Positions 26,501 to 38,500 of a DNA stretch of 64,000 bases are shown here, one piece after another (the stretch's first letter is position 1; the number at the start of each line of letters is the position of its first letter). The notes beneath the pieces were generated by a model that saw only the letters and a list, made by a program, of their open reading frames with translations, searched no databases and had not been told where the DNA came from. The stretch is from Patagioenas fasciata (Eukaryota > Chordata > Aves > Columbiformes > Columbidae). The position numbers were made by a program, and so were the translations under genes. The DNA is taken from assembly GCF_037038585.1 (NCBI RefSeq), contig NC_092524.1, positions 69,030,552 to 69,094,551 of the forward strand, in the 5' to 3' direction.

Positions 26501-29500
26501 CGATTCTTACCGTGAAGTATTAATTTAAAGCGTTTAGATATTAGAATTATTTTTTTACCATACAATAACATTATTCTTCCTTTCTCTTTAGGGCTTTGTT
26601 TTTAATGTCAAAAAGTAATTTTCAACCGCCAAAGTTAAAGGAAAAAGCAAAATGGTAGGTTAAACTCTTCCCTTTGTTCAGTGTTTTGGAGATAATGTGA
26701 AAAACCCGTTTGTCGTTATTGAAGAAGGGAGGTAGTGAAAAAGAACCTGTTAGTTTTAAACTCAGGAACTTGAGAGGTGATTGCACCGATAGGAAATGTC
26801 ACTGATAAACAATTAGTTGGTTTTCATAAGTGTCTGAAAGCAAAGGAAAGAGGGTTAAGGTCCATCAGCAAACATTTTGTGACACAGCAGAAAACCAGCA
26901 GGATGGGACAGGACAGTCCTACCTGTGTGCTAAGAAATGAGTCACGGCCGGTGATCCAGAGGGAAATCTCCCTAATGGGGTTTTCTTTGTGTGCTCTAAG
27001 AAGAGAAATTCTTTTTATCCTTTCCCCCTAATTCCTCTCATAGGGCATTTACCACTGTCAATGGGACAGGTAATTGCTTAATCCCTTCATGAGGAATGTG
27101 CCTCTGCCAGCTTGTCTTCAGCAATAATTTCTTTAACCTGTGATCCCTTCCTACTGCCCGCGGGATTTTGTACCGTGCGGGTTTAACATTTGATTTATGA
27201 GACTCAAAACAACGCTGGCATGCAGGATTTATTTTGCCGGTGATGCTGCTGTACAATCTGTTTCCCTTGAGGTGTTTGGCTGGGCAGAGGGAAGGAGAAG
27301 ACATTTTTAAGTGCGTGTTTCCTCTATTGAAACCTCAATGCGCTTCACTTCTCCGATGCCGCCGCCTCAGATGCGAAGATGAGAAGAGGAGCTGGGTGTT
27401 GTAACCTGATTGAAAACCAAGCAGACCTGGGCTAATGCTGACCCCGGAGAGCCCCGATGCACAAATGCAATCACAAGAAAAATGCTTGAAAAAGATGGAG
27501 GTCTAGTTATAACATCAAGGCATAATTCAGATTTAAAAGAGTTGAAGTGACACAATCACCTAAGTTGTTGTGCAAAGAGCAACAAAGCATTTCCAAAAGT
27601 TGGGTCTTTGCCTAGAACTTTGTATTTTCTTTTCCTACCTGTGGCCCAGAACAGTGAAATCAGCAGGTTTGTCTAGATTTTAAGTGTTTGCTGCGTACAT
27701 CATTCACAATTTTTACTTCTGATACTGAATTCCATAACGATTGAGAATGGTAAAAGTTGAAATAGGTGTTGAAATAGGTTGAAATACATGTTTGCTTTAT
27801 TTTCTGTACCAAAACTTCTTCATGCAAGTCCCATGAATCAAACGTTTTATCCCCTGTTTTGTTAACTTAGTCGTGTAATTATTCAAACCTGAGCTAATGA
27901 AGTACCTGGATAACATTCTGATTTACAGACCTTTTGGTGATTTGATGAGTAACTGCGGTAAACTTAAAAATATCTTCTTGAAAAATGAAACATAAACGCT
28001 CATTTTTCTTTAAGGTCATCAACATTCCATAACTTTGTCAAAATAGCGCTTACAAAGAATCCGAAGAAGAGACCGACAGCAGACAGACTCCTCTCTGTAA
28101 GTGATTCGGACATTTAGTTAAGTCTATAAAGTTCTTTTAGTGCCAAGTGATGCGCAGATCAATAAGAAACCAAACTGGAACCATTTTCTTTCTCTGATCT
28201 TACAACATGGGTGGTGAAATTAGAAAGTTGAGTCACAAAGAAATACCCAAAAAGCAGGCAAAGTTCAATATATTGATGTTTATTAATGAAAGTTACGTAT
28301 CAGTTTCTATTATAACTTGTTCTTTTTCATGGTTCTAGCATAGCTTTGTAGGGCAGCCTGGTCTTTCAAGATCTTTAGCAGTCGAGCTGTTGGACAAAGT
28401 GAATAATCCTGACAACCACACGCACTACAGTGAGGTTGACGATGACGATTTTGAGGTGAGAACACCTTTAATTTTGTGCCTTTAGGTGAAATTGCTGTTT
28501 GAATACTGCGCTTTGCTTTGGGAACTGCAGCTCGACAGGGGCACGACTCCAACATTTAGAGCTGCGTTTTGAGTCACCACAAGGGCAAAGGGTCGATTAT
28601 TGCTTGAGATCCAACAGAAACGCCGCTTTTCTCAGCGTTGTCGTTTCTCCTTGCAGCCTCACCCCGTTATCCGCCATACGATCCGTTCTACCAACAGGAA
28701 CGTTCGCGCAGAGAGGACGGCGTCGGAGATCAACTGTAAGTTCCCCCTGTGTTTGCCCATTTTGCAGTGGTGGTTTCCTTCTACCCATGGAGGACGTCAC
28801 CGTTGTTCTTTCGTTGTGTACCCTGGGAAGTCTCTTCTGCCGCTGGGACATCTGAGAACCAAAACCAGAAGAAACAGCCCATCACATAATATCTTTTTCC
28901 CAAAACCAGAATTAAAACTCGCGTATTTTCCCGCTGTTTCATTCCAACTCGTCGCTGCGTCTTAATGTTTGTGTGGAAACCTTGCACGACCAGCACGGCC
29001 CTTCAGCTCTCTCAGACCTTACTTAAAACACTAATAACCTGCAAACATCAGAATTAAGAGCTGATGATTAGGAGGGCATCTTTACACAGGGTGTCATGAG
29101 AAAATATAGAAAAGACGTAGCTTTTTGTGTTTGTCTGCACGTTGTTTCAAGTTCAAAAGCGAAACCTTTTCTTGACCCCGATGGAGCAGCTTGTGATTGC
29201 GAAAGCTGACGGGGGTGCGTGATAACGTAATGAATATTATTTTAACATAACCTTTCATTTTAAAATAATACCCAACTCAATTGGGCCAAAGTTGAAATTT
29301 TGAGGGTAGAAAGAGTCTTTCTCCATATTTAGACGAACGCCTTTTGCAGTGTAAATGCTCTGGGCTCCTCTGTGTCACGTACATCACATTTTTAGGCAGC
29401 TTGCTGGTAAAAAGCCACTTCCTTTGTTTTCACACGCATGAAGAGTAACGTGGTTGCGAGTTACGTTTTAATGAACTTTCATATGATGACTTGCTATTTC

Positions 29501-32500
29501 CTTTTGGTCCGTTTCTTGTGGGTTTCACGTTTGCAAGTTTAAGCATTTCAATACCAGCACCGATATTTACGTGGCAGTCAAGTTTTATAGGCAATGTTTT
29601 GTACATAATATTTAGATATATTGCAAGGTGTACTTCACTAAAAAAGGGCACTATATAAAATTGTGTGTATTAAAGTTGGAAATGGGATGTTTTTCAGTCG
29701 ACAAGCTGCAGTTTGAGCCCCCTCTGCGGAAAGAAACAGAAGCTCGGGATGAAATGGTAAGGACGAGTTTGGGTTTTTTCCCTTCATTTAGTTAAAATCA
29801 TAGTGTCTTCATTGTTTGGTGGTTCTACTCTAAGTAATATGTCTCTGCAGCATAAAGTCATGAGGAGACCACTCTTGCTCCCCAGACAATCGCCACATTT
29901 TGCAGAAAATGAATGGCCCTCTATGCTTTGTGCGAAGAGCCGCGCTCAGATTAAGAAAAACAACATATGCCGATTAATGTGATGCTGCCCTTGAGCCCCT
30001 GATCTCCCCGTCGTCGGGGTTTATTTGTTGCTGGTTTTCGGACAGCCCATTTTGCCCCCTGAACCGCTGCTGTTTGTCCAGCCCTCGGCAATTTACTGCA
30101 AACCAGCTCATTAGTGTTCTTGGGGATTCATGTGTGTCTGTGTACACAAGGGCTCTGGTTTTTAATTAGTGTTGTGAGTAGCAGCAGCTGCTGTTCATCT
30201 TAATTTGGAGACATCAGCACTCCAGAAAGATCCTGTTCCTGGTTTTTAGAGCTGTGCTGCACCAGGTAGGTACAAATTCATTGTTCTGAATGCGACTGAT
30301 TAAATCCGTACCCGGTGTTACTGGTGGGATCCCCTCAGTGCCATGGCCAGTGACAGGAACAATCCTGGAGGTGTCTGCAATGTGTTCTCCTACTGGCAGA
30401 GTGTCTTACAAGTGGAAAATCTTGAGTTCTCACCACAACTTTTGCTTTCCTGTCACTTACTTAATACTGGCGCTATATTTCCAGGTGTTGCTTTTAAATC
30501 CGAGCCCAAACAAGCTTGTCAAGAGTTGCTTTATAATTAGATTGTAAAACATTATTTTACTTTGGAGTTTTATTTTCCTGTGTATGGGTCATTGCGCGGG
30601 GCTTGGGAATCTGTTCATGTGCTGTGGGAAGGTGCTGGAGTTTGACAGGGAATAAAACATGAACATTTCTGCCTGTTCAGGTTGTGGCAGCTGGCACCGG
30701 CTTTGCTTCGCATTGGAATCCTTTTGTTGACGGTGGAAGCAGCAGGTGAGCACAGAGCTTAAAAACATCTTTTATTTCTGGGACTTAATATGGAAAATTA
30801 AACCTCAAGCCCTAATCCACTTTCATATTCATAAAGGAGGTTTTACCCGCTCACAGAATCCCAGAATGTGAGGGGTTGGAAGGGCCCTGGAAAGCTCATC
30901 CAGTGCAATCCCCCCATGGAGCAGGAACACCCAGCTGAGGTTCCACAGGAAGGTGTCCAGGCGGGTTTGAATGGCTGCACAGAAGGAGACTCCACAACCT
31001 CCCTGGGCAGCCTGGGCCAGGCTCTGACACCCTCACCAGGAACAAGTTTCTTCTCATATTTAAGTGGAACCGCTTGTGTTCCAGTTTGAACCCATTACCC
31101 CTTGTCCTATCATTGGTTGTCACCCAGAAGAGCCTGGCTCCATCCTCCTGACTCCCCCTTTCCATATTGATCCCCATGAATGAGTCCCCCCTCAGTCTCC
31201 TCTTCTCCAGCTCCAGAGCCCCAGCTCCTGCAAGTGTTTGCTCGTTCTCTTGGGGAAGGGGTTGAATCTCTTGTAACCACAGGCAGGATTTTGGTTTAAA
31301 TTTGCTGTAGCTCCCCAGTTGTGGAGGGAAAGCGAAGTGTAAATGTTGAAATAACACAGCTCGAGTCAGTTTGCTGCAGCGAAGTGGGGAGCCTTGCTCA
31401 GGACCCTGCGCTGGCCTTGTGCTTTTCTTCTGAACCACCACTGTGACATCCTGTGACAAAGCTGCGTCGCAGCCCTGAGCCGGGTCCTTGAAAGAAAGGG
31501 AAAGAGAAACCAAACCTGAAGATTTAGCTTTACTGAGTCCAGCACAACAGCACGGCTGGTTCTGCTGCGGGTGTCTGAGCGCTGTGATCTCTAATACGGT
31601 TGTGTCGTGTGTTGGGGTGATGGCTTTTAGGTTAAAATGTGCCGTAACTGATTTTCCAGGGGATGAAGCAGGCCTGAAGTAAGGGAGCACAACTTCGTCC
31701 GAGTTAGGACTGAATTTATTAGGTGTGTGGCCTCCTTTTGCTGCAAAATACTGCAATCTGCTTTTAAAGGCGATCTTTGAATTTGCAGTGAAGAGTGTGG
31801 CAGTTCGGTACTGCTGACCGATGCACAGATGTAGGGAGATACTCTGTTTTGGTTGAAATAATTGCTTGGCCAGAAGAGCCTGTTTTCCATCTTTGTTTGG
31901 AACTGAGGAGCAGACGGTGAATTTCTTTGGCTTTTTTGCAGATAAAGTCTTGCATAAGCCGTCAGCTGACACCACGGCCCCTGCAAAGCTGGAGGTTGCC
32001 AATCTTTAGGTCTTTTTAAAAAATTCAACCTATTTTCTGTTCCCACTCTCACTGTAGCAGGAGTTTGGGGTCCAGTAACGACAGCGACTGTTTTCCTTCC
32101 TCCCTGGCTTGGTTTGTGTGATTGAAAGCTCCGTGCTGGCGTTTCTGCAGCAGCTGGAACCCGCGAGGGAGGGAAACTCCTCCCGGCAAAGCGACTTATT
32201 GATCCCATCCTGTTCCTGCAGCGATATTAAGATGAGTTGGACCGGACTGTGTTAAAAGCAGCGCGAACGTGGCCGTCGCAAACCTTGTTAGGGCTATAAA
32301 TCACTAGATAGAGATTTAGTACTGAAAGGAGGACAGGACTAACGTCTGTGGATGGTGAATCTGTGCTGCTTGCTTGGAAACCACTTCCAGTTTAAAAAGA
32401 TAAACAGGAAACACATAATTGCCCTGGCCCAGCAATTCTGGTGATCCCGGGAGGCACAGAAGGGTCTTTGCTCTATCAGAGTGAACGGTGATTGATACAA

Positions 32501-35500
32501 TCAACTCAGGACACTGGAAAGGGCGACACCAGATGATTGAACCGATTTCTCGTTGTTTCTCATCCTTATTTTAGCATTTTGAAGCTTTACACAGTTATAA
32601 AATGTTATGCATTTGCACATTTTCAGCATTATGGAGGCGGTTTGTGTTGATGGTTGGACTTTTAGAGGTGTTTTAGTAATTCCTGGTGGCAACTCTGTGC
32701 CTCTTCTCCTTCAGAAGTAACTTGCAGGGATATTTTACATTAATCCAAACTTGGTTGGGTTAGTTTTTCTATAATATACTTGTATTTTCCTGTTCGTTAC
32801 CCCCGTGGTCGTTCCTCTTCACCTCCCAGTTGCTCAGTGCAGCAGCTGAGCCTTCACAGCATCACCGCAGCAGGCTGAGCAATGAATCTTAATGGGTTTA
32901 GATGTTTATAAGATTTATCGCAGTCTGGGGTTTGTCTTTTAAAGATGGAGCTTGCAAATCACCATTTTACAAACTACTCTCAGGTTGTGTTTGTTTCGGA
33001 ATGATGTTTTCAGTGTTGCTTTGATCCTCTTGTCACATTTTCTTTCTTGACCCTGGGGCAGCTTTGAAACCAGAATTCCCACCGCTATGGAAGCAGTCGC
33101 TGTCTTTAGCCCGAAGGAGGAAACTTCTCTTTGTAAAGGCTTTTCTGCATTTGTATCCCAGTAATTTCCTCTGCTTTCCTTTTTTTTAAGTTAGGTGGGT
33201 TTTAGGCATTTCAACAATATTTCAAATACCAGGTAGGAAAATAAAGCCGAGTTGATGGCGTGTGGTATGGCAGAGCTTCAGTGGTTATCGGGGGCTGAGG
33301 GAAGGAAAGGACTAAATGAAAAGGGGCTTAATTCAATGAAAGAGAGAAACACTTTTAAAAAGGGCTGGGAGATGCTTGTTACGAAACCGAATTACATCAC
33401 CTATCGGTTCAGTTGCACACGTCGCTCTTAATTCTATAAACATTTTACCTAGGGGCCTGCTAACAAAATTTGGCGATGGGAGCGAAGATGTTGAAGAGTG
33501 AGTGGACCCCCCTGTGCACCCTGTTGTTTGCTCTCGCTAGAGCCGGCCGCATTCTGGCTAAACCTCTTCCCTCAAAACGCCGCCGGCAGCTTTGCCTTTG
33601 TGAATAAGTGAGGGGCTCCGAGGTCTAACACACGCTTGGCTGTTTGTCCATTGTCAGGAGAATGTCTGCAAAGCGACGCTTTCTTCCCCCTCTCCCCTTC
33701 CTGAGCTTGTCTTAAAGTGCCTAAAACTTTAAAGCAGGTTTTATGTTGATTAATGCATCAATCCTGAGCCAGGCCCAGCAGTGATGGGGTGTCCAGATGT
33801 TCCCGCAGCTCCTCCGGTGCCCAAATATTGCCCGATCCGCAGCGAAAGCCGCAAACGGCACCGGGCGGTGGGAACCTCTGCATTGGTTGTTCCCGGAGTT
33901 CGGCTGCAGTTGGGGTGGATGTGAGAGGATGAGCAATCACCTTGCTTTCAAATAAATAATAAAGGACATTGTTCTGTGACCGGCCGATCCGGAAATGTGG
34001 CATTTTCACTGTCAGGAAGAATTTTCTATACAAACCAAGCCCAATAGTAAAATTTAAGCAGTGGAAGGGAGAGCTAGTCCCTGAATGTATATTTATGCGC
34101 TAATTTCAAATACCCTTCAGCACAGAATGCTCTATAACTTTGGCATCTATGAAAGAAACAACGTGAGCTTGTCAAAAACGAACACTTCTAACAAGATTAA
34201 CGTGCTTTGGCCCCGCTCTTGGACTCGTAGTTTAACCCTGTTTGCGTGAAGCTGTGATCCCTCTTTTCTCTGCGCCTAGCTTGTCTTATTTATTGTCTGT
34301 ATTTTCAAGTCATTCTCTTTCTGTTGTGGGTTTAACTAAGACGACTCCTGCACCTTTTCATTACAGATCAACACTAAAGCGAGCAGGGCCACCTCCGCTA
34401 CCCCCGAAGGTAAGAAATTCTGGTTTTTAAGGGTTTCAGGCAGCAAACCGCACTTGTGGAGCCTCCATAGCGCTTCTGTCTGCTGCTCTCGGTGGCTTAG
34501 ATATTCTGTTAAATACTATTTGCTACCAGACTTCATGCAGCTTCATATTCAGTCTTGACCTTCGGGGACTTTCAGGCTGCCCTAGACAAAGCAACTTGGA
34601 CGTTTACGCTTCCAGGTGCCGTTTCCCGTGTAATCTTCACCTCTTTGGTTTGTTGCAGCCGAGAATAAACAGTTATCCCGAGGAAAACCTCCCAGACGAT
34701 GAGAAATGTCAGACAATAAAGCATTTTCCGGACCCGCAGAGCAGAGCCCCCCCGGCCCACAGGAGACAGAGCATCCCGGTTTGCGGCCCCCAGCCCGATT
34801 CCCCCCCCAGCGGAATGACCAGCAGCATCAGCAGCCCTGGGCTGCTCACAGCTCGATACAGCGACTTAGGTAAATAGGTTACATTTCCTAAAACCGACTG
34901 CGGCCTGCGAAAGGAAATCAGGTCTAGAATCAGCTAATTTCGGTAGATAATTTAATACAAGCCGATCGCAAGGTGCAGTTTTCCTTTCTGCGCATGAGCC
35001 ACGATCCATGGTGGAAACCCTCCCCAAACAAGCACCCCTGGCCAATTAACACCATTCCTGTGCTGCAGGAATAGAATAAAACCAAAATGTGTGGGGAGGA
35101 TCATCCACGTGGACCTTGCCACAGGTTTTTCTCAGTTGATTTTGGTCCAGGGACTGGTTGGATAGCAGAAAACCTTGATTAAACCTGTGTAGCTCAGCAT
35201 GAAGAAATGTGGCCAGCGGTCGTTGAGGGGGTTCAACCTCCTAAGATGTGTGCACAGAAGCTTCAGAGCTCGCTCCTCTCTCGCTGCAGACAATAGAGAA
35301 TAGGCCAACAATATATTTTCTATTTCACTGTGTCAAGCGAGCTCCAAAATGTGTCCGTGCTGCTTTGCAGGGAATGGGGACGGCGTGCTGAAACTCATCG
35401 AGGAAAACGCAGAAGGCTCTGGACAAATCCCTCAGCTGCCACGTAAAAAAGAGAAAAGAGACTTTCCTGCAAGTATTGTGACTCTCAGTGTGATTTCACT

Positions 35501-38500
35501 GTCACGTTGACTGACTAGTTTTATATCGGTGCGTGGGAGGGATTTAATGGTCTTTTTTTCTTCCCGCAGAAGCCGGCCATCAATGGTTTACCACCAACAC
35601 CCAAGGTGCTGGTAAGGAATCTCTTTTGCAGTAGGAGTTATTGGAGACCTGTCATGGCATCTGTCTGGTGTCAGGATAAACCACCAGCTCAGCTGGGCTG
35701 ATTTTGTGCATCTCGGAGCCGCTTTTCATGTACTGAATGCACAATATTTGTTTCCTTAGCTTAAAAACTTCCTTTCAGCATTCAGTGGCTGTCAGCACCT
35801 CGCTGCCTCTGTGGGCTGTGATCTCTGCTTTATAAAGAGAAAGGGGAGAGGCTCTTATTTCTTCAACATTTCTGCCTGTTTTCCCTTCATGTACCATTTA
35901 TATAACCACTCAATATTTTTCCTATGCAGTAGGTACTCAAAATTATATCATTTCAATCTCTCCTTGCATTTCTTAATGTGCATGAAGTCTATGAAAAGGT
36001 TTGCGGGGCCGCGTTGTAGCTTTTGGGGGAGATACAAATATCAAGTGTACAGAAGATGAATGCTTTCTGCTGCAAGCTTGTTTCAGGTTTCGTTGTGGTG
36101 TTTTTCAGATGGGAGCGTGTTTTTCCAAAGTCTTTGACGGTTGTCCTTTGAAGATTAATTGTGCGACATCGTGGATACATCCCGATACTAAAGGTGAAGT
36201 TCTGTTCGGTTTGTATTTTGAACCCGCCTGTTGCCCAGGTGGTAATGGGCTTGTGAAATAATCCAATTCCTCTTACGTTTTTAGACCAGTACATTATCTT
36301 TGGCACTGAAGAAGGTATCTATACTTTGAATCTGAATGAACTTCACGAAGCAACAATGGAACAGGTGATCTTTTGATGTATTGAACACAAAGAATAGATT
36401 TGGGGAGACTATGACACAAGAAAGTTTGACATTAGAGGGGGCAGATGGGACACCAGGCTGGTGGCATCAACTGATTCACATCAAAGCCACCAGTGGAAGT
36501 CCTAAAATTAATAGTTCCCCTGCCTACCTGCATTTGTTGTTGCTGCTTATTTAATGTTGCTTTCGAAGGAGTTGTCTACCATATCATCTTTCTTGGAGAC
36601 AGCTGCTTACCTGCCCTTTCCATCTCCATTTGATCTCCACTAGATGGCATTTTGCTTCTCCACGGGATGCTACCGAAGCCCTTGGCTATTTAATTTAGCT
36701 GGAATTGTTACCACCAATAAATCCATGTGCATTTGTTTCTGTTTTCTTGGGCTCTCTGGCCCTTCCCAAAGCGCTTCGTGCCGTCGTGGTGGTGTCACAT
36801 TTGCTTTTTAGAGTCAGGAGCAGCAGAGTGTTCTTGGGAGGGACGTGTTGGCAGATGCTGATAATGTCATTTATACCTGAAGGTTTCTTAGCACAACTTT
36901 CTCTTTACCCCGTTAGTCAGACAAGTCTCTTTCTTATACATCGTCCTAAATTATTGTATGTGACAGTCTTCTCAGGAGTTTTTTTAATGTGCTTTTCCAT
37001 CCTATTGAAAGGTCAGGTGTGCTAGTGGTAGCAGAGAGAACTTGCCAGTGTCTAATTAAGACATTCATTTCCTTTTCTGTGAGAGCATCCTCACTTTGGA
37101 GAGGTCACCCCCACAAACCCCAGAGCCTTTATGACTCTGCTTCTGCCATACCCCTTGTTTCCTTCTTTGCTTTGATTTATTTCATGATTTCTTCCCACCA
37201 AATGGGCATTTTAAGCTGTTTCTCCCACTTTGGATTCCGATCACATCTCCCGCAGTCCTTTCTGTCTCTCCAAGGTCGGTATCTCCCAATTTCATCGTTA
37301 GTTTTTCAGTGAAAACACTGAACTAGACCCAGGGAAGACACTGTATTTCTACAAGCTGCTTTTTCCTTCTATTAAACAGCCGGTTGCTGATAGATACTCT
37401 GCTTTTATGGCCAACCAGTTGTGTGTTTTCTTCCTGCAATTTCTTCTACCCCACATTTTCTTCTTTTGCTGGTGGAAACAGCGCACAGGACAAGGTCCTC
37501 CACACGTTTCACCTGTTAATGTTTCACCGCAGCGCAGTTATTCTGTTGAAGAAGGACATTCACATGTTCAGTACAGCCTGTTCTGCACACATCTGCAACA
37601 GCTGTTCTCATTATCTCTTGGCCATTAAAAAGTACGTGGCTTGTTCTTATGCTACTCTGGATATCCAGAGGATTTTGCAGTTCCCACCACCCTTTTTATT
37701 TGGCACAGGTGCTGTGTTTGTCCTTCTTGAGGTCCTTGTCCGTCCTTGGAGATAATCATTACCGAGACCTTGGGCTTGGAGCCAGTTCTTAAGTACCATA
37801 AAGTAAACTTCACTGGGACCTGCTGACCCGAGCAGATCACGTTGAAATAGTGTGTAATATTTGCTTTTCCTGCTTCTGGCACAAGTTTCCCTCATGGTGC
37901 TATTAATGGTGTTAATCCTGTAGCCTTTCTCCCCAGGCTGAGCCCTTTGTTTTCCCACTTATCACCTTTATCGACTTACCTTAATCATTTCTTTTACATC
38001 TTCACCTTGCTTCTGTTTCTTCCTTGGGGCTTATTTAGTGATTCCCTCTTTCCCTGTGGCTTTGTGTCCTTGTTTCAGTTTGCTGTATTACATGGTTGTG
38101 ATGCTTAGGGCATGGGGGGAAATAAGAGGTATTGGAGAGGCATCATAGGGAATAAATATTCCATTCTCTTCCAGTGGAGCCATTGAATTAAGCTTGTGGG
38201 AGCCAAATTAGAAATAAACGGGGATTTTTGCTAAGGGGAGTTGCGAACACTTGGAATCACCTGAGTTCAGAGGGGAGGCAAATTTAGGGAGGAGAAATCC
38301 ATTAAAGCTCGTTAAATGCGTCGAGCCCATATGTGATTCAGCAGGTTTCTGAACTGAAGAACTCGGTGCCTGGCACAGGATTAGGTGCAGTATCATATAC
38401 GTTATTGTTTTTTCCGTTTCTGTGAGAAATTGTGTCACTTTATGGTGACTGTTGGAAACAATAAAACATTCGCATGAAGCAGTGAAATCGTTCTGTTGCA

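Noticed and set aside
30896-32002. 368-codon open frame on the - strand, the longest in the window
   Set aside because: Its C-terminal part is CR1 3' sequence and its N-terminal part is intron of MAP4K5 with no recognisable domain; it looks like a chance open frame.
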